The notes beneath the pieces are model-generated. The model worked only from the letters and a program-made list of their open reading frames with translations. It ran no database searches and was not told the DNA's origin. The position numbers and the translations under genes are program-made. From a virus, in IMG/VR virus record IMGVR_UViG_3300043403_000222, positions 1 through 42,754 of that record: a stretch of DNA of 42,754 bases; one strand, given 5' to 3'. Numbering within the stretch: position 1 is the stretch's first letter; each line of letters begins with the position of its first letter. This document shows, in pieces, positions 29,210 to 36,512 of this stretch.

Positions 29210-29764
29210 TTGAGCTCAGTTAAGGGAATAGATTTCACCAAAATACTGCATTGGTTGGTAGCCGACAGAGGCGCGATCGTTATCCCTGATAGCGACCTAA
29301 GATCAGGCTGCGGCACGATCATGTATCAGATGACCCATAGACAAATATTTACCGACCCTGGTCTGCTAGCGATTTCGGCCTGTAGGCACATGTCAAAGAA
29401 GCCTACAGCGATAAGCTCTGCTATTGATAGTTGGCGAATCCACGGAGCGGGCTGGTTGGATTTTGTTGACCGACTAACTTATGAAAGTGAGACAGGTAGA
29501 AAGTCTTCTCTTGATGACCCGTTTGTTGCAGGGTGGGTTCTCGCGGCCAATATACCGAAATATAAAATGTCTGAGGGCAGCAGAGAATTGTTTCAGGGAA
29601 TCATGGATTTAGTTCTACCAGAAGAAACTTGTATTTGCACTTTTCGGGGGGTGCCGATCGCCCATAAAGGTATTGTGCAATTCACAGCTACAGTTGCTTT
29701 GATGATGTTTTCACCACAAAGTAGGGGCATGGAATTCCCGATTGTCCCTGGCGACCAGTGCTAG
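29210..29764 (+). CDS. Hypothetical protein, paralogue of 31670-32266
   Basis: 184 residues from TTG at 29210, supported by GAGG with 5-nt spacing. LHWLVADRGAIVIPD, WRIHGAGWLDFVDRLTYESETG and CTFRGVPIAHKGIVQFTATV align with the leftward protein at 31670-32266, so the two are diverged paralogues on either side of the nuclease/Dam region. No known family. They could share a role in DNA modification or defence, but only position supports this. Confidence 0.6.
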   Translation: MSSVKGIDFTKILHWLVADRGAIVIPDSDLRSGCGTIMYQMTHRQIFTDPGLLAISACRHMSKKPTAISSAIDSWRIHGAGWLDFVDRLTYESETGRKSSLDDPFVAGWVLAANIPKYKMSEGSRELFQGIMDLVLPEETCICTFRGVPIAHKGIVQFTATVALMMFSPQSRGMEFPIVPGDQC

Positions 29765-29816
29765 CAGCAAAGAACTTTTCTTAACTACAATAGAAGGGTT
29801 CTTTGTTGGCAGAAAT

Positions 29817-30311
29817 ATGGTCAAGCAATTTGCGAAACAATTGGAAATCGGCGAAGCTTTTGAAAAGGTTCTAGACGCTCACTTTGCCTCCGAATATCAA
29901 ATATCTAAGGCCACACTGATCGAGCAAAGAACAGGAATTGACAGGTGGTTTGAATCAGAAGACGGCGGAAGAATATCAGTTGAATACAAGTCTGATTCGA
30001 GAGCTGCCGATACTGGTAACGCTTTTGTTGAGATAGTTTCTGTCAGTACTAGAAATATTGCTGGCTGGGCTTACACGAGTCATGCCAATACACTTATTTA
30101 TTATTTGCCGCAGCCGAGAATTTGCTACCACATTGGCTTCGATATATTGCGACAGGAATTAGACGGTTGGCGAGTCAAATACCCAGCTCGAAATGTTAGG
30201 AACTCCGACTATTTCACAACAGGACTGCTAGTCCCTATCGGCGAACTAGCAGTCCTGGCTTTCGATATTTCGCAAGTCACTCCAGATAGTTGCGAATTAT
30301 TAGCTCCTTGA
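29817..30311 (+). CDS. PD-(D/E)XK-like nuclease-fold protein
   Basis: 164 residues from ATG at 29817 (TTG at 29742 is the alternative). GIDRWFESEDGGRISVEYKSD holds a D...(E)xK catalytic-type signature, and DSRAADTGNAFVEIVSVSTRN matches a phage family (VEYKxD...A..TGNAFIExxS). This family is common in phages and is thought to be nuclease-like. It is convergent with and overlaps the Dam gene by 35 nt. A restriction-modification pairing is possible but would be unusual for a convergent pair. Confidence 0.65.
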   Translation: MVKQFAKQLEIGEAFEKVLDAHFASEYQISKATLIEQRTGIDRWFESEDGGRISVEYKSDSRAADTGNAFVEIVSVSTRNIAGWAYTSHANTLIYYLPQPRICYHIGFDILRQELDGWRVKYPARNVRNSDYFTTGLLVPIGELAVLAFDISQVTPDSCELLAP

Positions 30312-31140
30312 CCTTGCCCCGACTTTCGCCGCTGGCTCCGATCGACCGCTGAACATCGATAGAAATAATATCCAGCACTCTGAAACTGCTCTCGTCATAC
30401 AACGAATGATACTGCGGCTCATCATGCCCTGAAAGCATCCACTGCACTCCCTTTGTGTCAAGCCGCTTTAATTCTTCGACTAGTTGCAGTTGCTGTTCTT
30501 CGGTAAATTTCTCGGCAGAATAGCTGGTGAAGCCCCCTTTTTTGAGAGGGACATACGGTGGATCAGCATAAACGAAATCGCCTTTTTCACAGTTGGTTAG
30601 AGCGCTCAAGTAATTGCTGCAACTTATAGATGCTTGAGCCTTCATAAGCACCTTGGAGGTGCCTAACAGACTAGGTAGACTAGGGTGCGTTGTCTTCCCC
30701 CAGGGGGCATTGAATTCACCGCTTTGATTCATTCGACACAAGCCATTAAAACCAAGCCGGTTGAGTAGAATGAAACGCGCTGCTCGCTCAACCTCGGAAT
30801 ACGCCGAAATGTCGCCACGATCCCATTCTCTCAGCTTCTCGAAAGATTTCCTTGACCACGGGAGGTTTAGAGCATTTTGTAGTTTTAACTCAGTAGTTAA
30901 GCCTTCGGGATTATTCATGACTTGGAGCCAGCAATTAATTAATTCAGGATTTGAATCATTCAAAAATACTTTATGCTCCAAGTTATCGAGTCCTTCCACC
31001 GCGCTAAATGCCCGAAAGAATACAGACCCAGCACCCAGAAATGGTTCGTAATAAGAGCCAAATTTAGACGGCATCAAAGAAATTAACTTTTCAGAAATGT
31101 CTCGTTTGCCGCCAGCCCATTTGAGAAAGGATTTAGCCAT
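30277..31140 (-). CDS. dam: DNA adenine methylase (Dam, D12 class)
   Basis: 287 residues, start supported by GGAG. Motif X KWAGGK (7-12), motif I-like PFLGAGSVFF (33-42) and motif IV VYADPPYVPLK (DPPY 193-196) define a D12-class N6-adenine methyltransferase, normally specific for GATC. The HIP1 element GCGATCGC and its relatives contain GATC, so the enzyme would modify the abundant host and phage GATC sites. It may protect phage DNA or affect protein binding at the promoter sites. The usual Dam length is 270-290 residues, so it is full length. Confidence 0.93.
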   Translation of the reverse strand: MAKSFLKWAGGKRDISEKLISLMPSKFGSYYEPFLGAGSVFFRAFSAVEGLDNLEHKVFLNDSNPELINCWLQVMNNPEGLTTELKLQNALNLPWSRKSFEKLREWDRGDISAYSEVERAARFILLNRLGFNGLCRMNQSGEFNAPWGKTTHPSLPSLLGTSKVLMKAQASISCSNYLSALTNCEKGDFVYADPPYVPLKKGGFTSYSAEKFTEEQQLQLVEELKRLDTKGVQWMLSGHDEPQYHSLYDESSFRVLDIISIDVQRSIGASGESRGKVKELIIRNYLE

Positions 31141-31256
31141 GTCTGCTCCAGACGATCGTAATCAGCCATAACCCTAAGCTGTAGTAGTTGGTGCCATTGA
31201 TCGTGCAAGAAGAACAGCCAAGATAGCGACATCGACGGTCACTATTAATCAAAACA

Positions 31257-31700
31257 TCAATCATTGGAATCCTCTTCTGGGTGCAGCCAGTTTAAGTAAG
31301 CAGCTATCCGATCGCAGTGGCAAGGCAGTGGGGCGCACCAACAGAGCAGTGTGACTGGCTCTTGCTTCAGGTGCTTCTCGGTCAGTGCCCCAAGCTCGAC
31401 CATGAATGAGTCCCGCGATGGTCTAGGAGTTGAGGACACAATCAGTATCCGCTGTCCCGGCTTCTGCCGAGCCTTGACCCTTTCGACAGCTTCGACTGGC
31501 TCGAAGCCCTCGTTAGCGATGAGATGCAGGTAGAGGCCATAGGCTGTTACAGCATCAGCTCTACCAGCGGTATCGTTTTTGGCCATCAGGACAAAGGGAT
31601 TCCTTAGGGCTGACAGTTGATCGCATCGAAAGCCATCAGTGGTATTCCGCAGGTTGGCGACTGTAATCACTATGCGAATGTCTCCCGAGCAGCCATGCAA
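31257..31700 (-). CDS. DUF4326-like protein
   Basis: 147 residues. LRNPFVLMAKNDTAGRADAV near the start and the C-terminal CWCAPLPCHCDRIAAYLNWL match DUF4326 (NPFxxg..., CwCaPxxCHgdxLxxxl), a small family found in phages and bacteria with unknown function. The Cys/His cluster may bind a metal. It overlaps the gene before it by 31 nt. Confidence 0.75.
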   Translation of the reverse strand: MHGCSGDIRIVITVANLRNTTDGFRCDQLSALRNPFVLMAKNDTAGRADAVTAYGLYLHLIANEGFEPVEAVERVKARQKPGQRILIVSSTPRPSRDSFMVELGALTEKHLKQEPVTLLCWCAPLPCHCDRIAAYLNWLHPEEDSND

Positions 31701-32266
31701 GTAATGCCGCTTTCAACCAATTTGGCTTTGTCCACCATAAGCAGGACTGAACACGGATATCTATCATCAGCCGCTCCTACCGGAACGCTTTGGAATAGGC
31801 AAGGGTAAGACTGACCAGCGATCAACTTGTCAATCAATCTGTCAATCAAATGCCTGACTTCTTCACTAAAGAATATTCGTCTCAACTCGGCAGTTTTGTA
31901 CCAGTTGAACACGAACAACTCGCCAGGATTAACCCTTACTCCTGTGGCTGCTTCGTAAGCGTCACGGTCAATCAGACCCATGAAACCTTCGCCAATTTCG
32001 AGCCAGCGACGAACGCCTAATGCGACAGTGTTTGCCTGTCGAGCAATTTGTGTTGCTGAATCAATATTAAGCAGCTCTTTGTCTTCGGTGAGCTGCTGAT
32101 AGCTGGCTCGGAAACAAACTTCAGTAGAGCCGATTTGTGGGATTTCTGGAATTATTAATACTCCCTCCCCGGCTATTAGCCAATCGATTAAGTCTAGGTG
32201 CTTCTCTTGAAACTTTGACTGCCCATAGCTAGGGTCTTGTTGTTTGCGTCTTCGTGATTCGCCCAT
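31670..32266 (-). CDS. Hypothetical protein, paralogue of 29210-29764
   Basis: 198 residues from ATG at 32266; the frame is open upstream, but MGESRRRKQQDPSYGQSKF is a typical cyanobacterial protein start (MGxSRRRKxxDPxYG). IDWLIAGEGVLIIPE, WLEIGEGFMGLIDRDAYEAATG and CLFQSVPVG align with the 29210 protein. The function is unknown. Confidence 0.6.
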   Translation of the reverse strand: MGESRRRKQQDPSYGQSKFQEKHLDLIDWLIAGEGVLIIPEIPQIGSTEVCFRASYQQLTEDKELLNIDSATQIARQANTVALGVRRWLEIGEGFMGLIDRDAYEAATGVRVNPGELFVFNWYKTAELRRIFFSEEVRHLIDRLIDKLIAGQSYPCLFQSVPVGAADDRYPCSVLLMVDKAKLVESGITCMAARETFA

Positions 32267-32273
32267 TTTATTG

Positions 32274-32495
32274 TTAATTGAAATTAAGTGAACATTGGTT
32301 GCATCGATAGCGCTTGTGGCTAGGATGGCTAACTTCTCGGCGGTGAAAGTCGGGGGAGCCACAACCGGGGCAGCGCCGTGAACTATCACCAGGAAAGGGC
32401 GGGTGCAATAGCGATTTGTCAGAGCAAGGAAGTTTTGCCTGCTTGCTCTTTAGATTCCGCAGTCCCGCACCGGCTTGAAATCTAAGATGGCTCAA
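32274..32495 (-). CDS. Small zinc-ribbon protein
   Basis: About 73 residues from a TTG at 32495 (start uncertain). The C-terminus RRCPGCGSPDFHRREVSHPS followed by HKRYRCNQCSLNFN is a two-knuckle zinc ribbon (CxxC, about 20 residues, CxxC) of the kind seen in transposase-associated and DNA-binding proteins. It ends 7 nt before the next start, so it belongs to the leftward operon. The N-terminal half is basic and unrecognised. Confidence 0.55.
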   Translation of the reverse strand: MSHLRFQAGAGLRNLKSKQAKLPCSDKSLLHPPFPGDSSRRCPGCGSPDFHRREVSHPSHKRYRCNQCSLNFN

Positions 32496-32517
32496 AGTTT
32501 TAATTGATAAAAGTGGG

Positions 32518-32766
32518 CTAATTTTCCCGGAAAAGCTCAGGACATTTCTCGGGAGTTATGACCCCAGTTGTTTTCTTGCGCTTGACCCACGCAATCAGCT
32601 TGGTGCGATCGGTTGGTATCTGACCCAAGTTGAAATACATGTTGCGCCAAAGATACTTTCTCAGTCGCTCGCAGTCAGATAGCCGCGAGTCTTGGAGTGT
32701 GGTGGCGTATGAATTGGCTCGCAGCCAAGCATCAACAGCCGCCATGTAAGGGATAGGTCTGGCCAC
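32518..32766 (-). CDS. Hypothetical small basic protein
   Basis: About 82 residues from GTG at 32766, just after the stop of the upstream gene (32769); ATG at 32745 or an overlapping ATG at 32826 are alternatives. VDAWLRANSYATTLQDSRLS, CERLRKYLWRNMYFNLGQIP, KLIAWVKRKK looks helical and basic, like a small DNA- or RNA-binding protein. No family recognised. Confidence 0.5.
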   Translation of the reverse strand: MARPIPYMAAVDAWLRANSYATTLQDSRLSDCERLRKYLWRNMYFNLGQIPTDRTKLIAWVKRKKTTGVITPEKCPELFREN

Positions 32767-32768
32767 AG

Positions 32769-33230
32769 CTACACCATCCCCGCCGTTCTGAAATCTGGCA
32801 GCGGATCTCGCTCCAGGTTTGCCCACAGGTGCAGGCAGTTTGGGTGCAGGCTAAAGTGTTCATCGACTGGTGGGAAGACGTGCAGAGCCTTCAGATGCGG
32901 CGGGAACATAGCCGTTCTCAGCCAGACTGTCTGCTCGTAGGTGGGGATGGACTCACGAAAACTAAAGCTGACGTGATACCAGACTTCGCCTTCGTAGGTG
33001 GCGATCGAGGCAATGATCAACATGCCTTTGCAAATGCCCGATTTGACCCGATAATTGCGGCGCAGCTCTTCCCAATTCGCCCTGTCTACGGGTTGCAGAA
33101 AAAAGGCTCTAGCCTTTGGCTCATCAGGCCAGGGCAAAGCGATTTGATGGCATTTGATGGTGTTTTTGGTTTCAACCCGGTTTTTGTCGGCGGCATTTAA
33201 CGCCTCAATTATTTGGCTAGAAGTAATCAT
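32769..33230 (-). CDS. Conserved phage protein (DUF7694-like)
   Basis: 153 residues. WYHVSFSFRESIPTYEQTVW, LKALHVFPPVDEHFSLHPNC, LHLWANLERDPLPDF matches a phage family (HVSxSxxxRxPtyeE..., AxxvFPpxxeyvnxHPxxlHLW) of unknown function, from memory listed as DUF7694. It ends in the same reading context as the 32518-32766 gene and follows the OB-fold-like gene by 1 nt. Confidence 0.65.
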   Translation of the reverse strand: MITSSQIIEALNAADKNRVETKNTIKCHQIALPWPDEPKARAFFLQPVDRANWEELRRNYRVKSGICKGMLIIASIATYEGEVWYHVSFSFRESIPTYEQTVWLRTAMFPPHLKALHVFPPVDEHFSLHPNCLHLWANLERDPLPDFRTAGMV

Positions 33231-33677
33231 TTAGAGTCCGAGATGACGAGTAGTTTGAATAAATAAAGTGGTGCCGACATCCTTGATATCGGAGGGCGAC
33301 AAATCAGTACTGCCTAAATACTCCGTAGCCTTTTGGTAGCAGCTCGCGTAGAGCCTTGCCATTGAGTCGATGTAGTTAGCAGTTTCGTCACTCTGACCGC
33401 TTTCTGGCTGCGGCTCTGGTTCAACAGTGAAACCCATTTGTCGTGCCTCTGCTGCACGAGTTTCGGCAGTTTCTACCAACGAAGCCTTGCCCTTCGAGTC
33501 AATGGCGATCGTCACCCGCTCACCATTGGCGCGGTTCATTACCTCTGGATCTCCGACAGGCCGCCAGATGGCGACGACTTTCCCTTCCGAAGTCCGGCAG
33601 TCTAATACTGACTTTTCGCCGTATCTAGTGTTTACGTTGCGAGGGCTGCCCGCAACTTTGGCTGTGACTACTTTCAT
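33231..33677 (-). CDS. Putative OB-fold/single-strand-binding-like protein
   Basis: 148 residues. VVTAKVAGSPRNVNTRYGEK, SVLDCRTSEGKVVAIWRPVG, NRANGERVTIAIDSKGKASL gives a five-strand OB-like pattern, followed by a charged linker and a helical C-terminus (DETANYIDSMARLYASCYQK). OB-fold proteins of this size in phages often bind single-stranded DNA. The assignment rests on the strand pattern only. Confidence 0.55.
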   Translation of the reverse strand: MKVVTAKVAGSPRNVNTRYGEKSVLDCRTSEGKVVAIWRPVGDPEVMNRANGERVTIAIDSKGKASLVETAETRAAEARQMGFTVEPEPQPESGQSDETANYIDSMARLYASCYQKATEYLGSTDLSPSDIKDVGTTLFIQTTRHLGL

Positions 33678-33809
33678 TTAAACTCCTGCGGGTAGCAAGG
33701 ACAAGAATTCGCTGGCATCAGGCGCGAGGGCAGCCCTAGTCAGACTCTCGAACTCATCGGCGGACAAAGAAGCAATCGTGGCGGAATATTCAAACATTGA
33801 GTAAATCAT
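33678..33809 (-). CDS. Small hypothetical protein, first gene of promoter cassette 4
   Basis: 43 residues from ATG at 33809; the longer upstream frame runs through the hairpin and is not protein-like. MIYSMFEYSATIASLSADEF then SEFLSLLPAG. The start is 2 nt from the conserved leader of hairpin D, as in the ParB-like gene. The next gene start abuts its stop. Confidence 0.5.
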   Translation of the reverse strand: MIYSMFEYSATIASLSADEFESLTRAALAPDASEFLSLLPAGV

Positions 33810-33811
33810 GG

Positions 33812-33876
33812 TAATTTTTGGTGAGTAACTAGGGGTGGGTGAGTGCGATCGTTGCTTTTCGAGGACAGGCGATTGC
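33812..33876 (-). repeat. HIP1-armed hairpin element D plus conserved leader
   Basis: Hairpin 33845-33876 (arms GCGATCG and CGATTGC; this copy has one altered HIP1 base, giving a mismatch in minus-strand RNA) and leader 33812-33836. Here the hairpin follows the promoter directly, at about +10 to +41 of the predicted transcript. Confidence 0.7.
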
Positions 33877-33882
33877 TTTTCC

Positions 33883-33957
33883 TTATACAACTATTATATC
33901 ACGCAAATTGCATATATGTACGTGATTTATATCACGCACATAAAGTTTTCAAGTGTC
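33883..33957 (-). promoter_or_regulatory. CRP-site/extended -10 promoter, copy 4
   Basis: Dyad GTGATATAAATCAC (33922-33935); TATAAT at 33893-33898 with the extended TGA; predicted start 33886, dyad centre -42.5. It drives the leftward genes at 33809-30277. It lies 7 bp past the end of the terminase gene. Confidence 0.7.
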
Positions 33958-33963
33958 TCACAA

Positions 33964-35897
33964 CTAGCTGATATAGCTACCAACAGACATCTGCTCACCC
34001 GAGAAGTCCTCTGTCAGTTTGAGATAGAATGCCGCTTCAGCGAACAGCAGCGCCATATAAAAGTCGTCCAAATTATTCTTGCCTCGGTGCCAAGCCCCAC
34101 CCTGATCGCGCCAGGGACCTGTAAGGTGCAAAATTGGTGATTTCTCCGACGGATTAGAAAGCCATTGCTGCCAACTATCAGGCACCCGGTAGCAAACCTC
34201 GCCATCCCAAGCCGGGTTGACGAAGCCCTCAAAGACACTGAGCATAAACTTATCGTTACGCAGCGCCCAGCAAGGAATCTCCAGCCCCCCATCAGTGACC
34301 ACGGTGTATTTGATGGTGTGCTTCGCCCCGGCCACTTGGTCGCCCATTTGAAGGCATGTGTCAGCGCACAAGCCCATAACAGTTTCTCGGCTTGGCTCGT
34401 TGTCCACCAGCCCATAATCTACATACCACTGCTCAAGCAAGAACGGCACGTTTGCTCTGACCACCGCCTCGGCAAACACGACATTTCTGATAGTTTTCTC
34501 AGCGATTTGAGCCACCGACATAGTTGCTCGATCGGGAGGCAAATAGTAATCAGTGAAGGTGAGCCAGTCTTCTTGGCGACCCATATCCATGCCCGCAATG
34601 CGGTAGTCGCGCTCAACATTCGGTGGCACTGTCGCCCCAATTCGATCGCGGATCATCGCATAGCTGAGATGCAGAATTTCGGTGACGCTGTAGTGACCTA
34701 ATACCTGTTGCTGCCAGTTAGGAGGGTTGCTAGTGTTGAGGCCGCGCCGAATAATATCTACAGCAATTTCGGCGGACAGCCCTTCGCGGGTCAGTGGCGA
34801 CATGTGAATGCCGACTTTGTAGGACTGAGTTGGTCGCCCAGACTCCAGGCCATCCAAGAAGTCGCGCATGTAAACGCCAGTGCGAATGCAGCGATAGCGA
34901 CTCTGTTCCAGGCGCGTGTCGTCATCAATCTCTGCGCCGCATTTCTTACAGCCGATATAGGCCGATTTGACTGGCTCCTTTGGGTCTGTATGCCACCATT
35001 CGATCGGTCGCCCACTGCCAGAGAGATACGTTTTCTCCTTTTTACCCAGTAAGTTGACTTGCTCAACCTCTTTCAATACGCAACCTTTTGGGTCAAGGGG
35101 GATATTCTCGCCGCAGCTCGGACAGTCGCAGTGCGGGTAAAAGTAATAATCGCAGTCCTCCATATCTGACTCGATGCCCAGGCCGCCGCCTGGAGTCCCT
35201 AAGTCTCTGCGTGGTCTGGTGGGGACGATCGAGTTAGACAGACGATCTAAGCAAACATCGGCTGCTCCAGGCGCGTATTGGCTGCGTTCTTCCATAATGG
35301 CAAAGTCAGCGGGGAAGGAAGAAGCAGCAGCAGCAGCAGCGGCCATCCCTCCTTCAGCGCGACTCATTTTAGAGGTAGAAACGAATGTGAAAATCGCATT
35401 CACACCATCAATTTGAAAACGAGTGTTTATGGACCGATCGCCACTTCTTCTGAATTGATAGCCAGCTTCTCTCATGCTGGAAATCCACGCTTCAGCCGGT
35501 GGCCTGAATTGCATAGGAGCGTACTGATCTAGCGATGTTCGAGAATCGTAGAACCAAGCACCATTCAATTTTCCGAAGACCACACCATCAATCATTAAGA
35601 AAGTATGGCCTAGGGTTTTCCCACTTGAGCACAGCCAGTAGTCAAAACCCATCGCAGCCTCAAGTCTCCAAGGCATTCCAAGTATTCCGAATAGTGTGGC
35701 CGCAGAATTAGCGGCGTACCTTTTTCGGTAACAGCGTATTTTTTAACCCGTTTTAGAAACCCTCTACCACCAGTCAAAAACGCGCTCTCTAGAAATTTCT
35801 CTCTCTGTTTCTGGCGCTTCCCTAAGTAGATTCCCGGCGATTTATCAACCTGCTCGTTCAGCCGCTTCTTGATTTGTCGAAGGTTGGTCGGAGGCAT
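33964..35897 (-). CDS. Terminase large subunit (GpA type), split by a -1 frameshift in Walker A
   Basis: Two overlapping frames: 35610-35897 (95 residues, ends GCAQVGKP and stop) and 33964-35676 (570 residues, open from CSSGKTLGH onward). Joined by a -1 shift at GGGAAAA (complement of 35616-35622), they give ...CAQVGKTLGHTF..., a complete P-loop, and a protein of about 644 residues, the length of lambda gpA (641). The C-terminal frame then has DFAIMEERS (Walker B-like), a CxxC/CxxC zinc-type segment (CDCPSCGENI, IGCKKCGA) as in lambda gpA, and IAGMDMGRQEDW at the start of the nuclease domain. The slip site fits a programmed frameshift, but loss of one A from a run of five would give the same picture. 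Confidence 0.8.
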
Positions 35898-35898
35898 T

Positions 35899-36111
35899 CT
35901 ATGTGCGCCAGTTGCGCCCTTTTATCGTTTGCATGATTTCGATTTCGGTAGCCGCTACGTCGATCTCGCGGCCATCTTTGAGAATTATAGTGGTGCCGAT
36001 CGGCTCTCCGCCAATTTGCAGCAGTGAGTAGAGAGGCCGAAACCCTTTGATGTCTTTGAGGCGCACCCTGGCGTTACCGTCGTCTGCCGCGAGCTGGAAA
36101 TACGCCGACAT
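35899..36111 (-). CDS. Hypothetical small protein upstream of terminase
   Basis: 70 residues, 1 nt from the terminase start and touching the previous gene. MSAYFQLAADDGNARVRLKD, ETIIL-type strands (GTTIILKDGREIDVAATEIE) suggest a small beta-barrel. No family recognised; by position it could be a head-completion or terminase accessory protein. Confidence 0.5.
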   Translation of the reverse strand: MSAYFQLAADDGNARVRLKDIKGFRPLYSLLQIGGEPIGTTIILKDGREIDVAATEIEIMQTIKGRNWRT

Positions 36112-36512
36112 CAGTTCATCGACTTGTTGATAGTAATCGGTTCATTGTTCACCGTGTTGCCAGAGATGTTCGCGTACAGCTCCAGCAGCGCCGATAAATC
36201 TGCTGGGATTTTCATGTGCTTAGCCAACTGTCGGGTCAGTTGGATCATCCTAGTGATTAATGCCATGAGCTGATTGTGTTCAAAGAATTCCACATCGTCA
36301 GCTTTCTTGATAGCCGACAAGCCACTGGCCACGGATGATTGTACCTGCGTGTCAAGAGCGGCCAAAGCGGTTAGTATGCTCTGGACTTGAACTACAAGCT
36401 GCGGAGCGGTGACACTGATAGCCGACAACCTAACTTCAACCGCTGGCTGTGATTCTTCGTCTAGCCCCAGGAATCTAATCACGTCCCAGGTATCGTCTGC
36501 TGTAAAACTCAT
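36111..36512 (-). CDS. Hypothetical helical protein between portal and terminase
   Basis: 133 residues, overlapping the portal gene by 4 nt. Long helices with heptad-like spacing (APQLVVQVQSILTALAALDT; LMALITRMIQLTRQLAKHMK). No family recognised. Confidence 0.5.
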   Translation of the reverse strand: MSFTADDTWDVIRFLGLDEESQPAVEVRLSAISVTAPQLVVQVQSILTALAALDTQVQSSVASGLSAIKKADDVEFFEHNQLMALITRMIQLTRQLAKHMKIPADLSALLELYANISGNTVNNEPITINKSMN

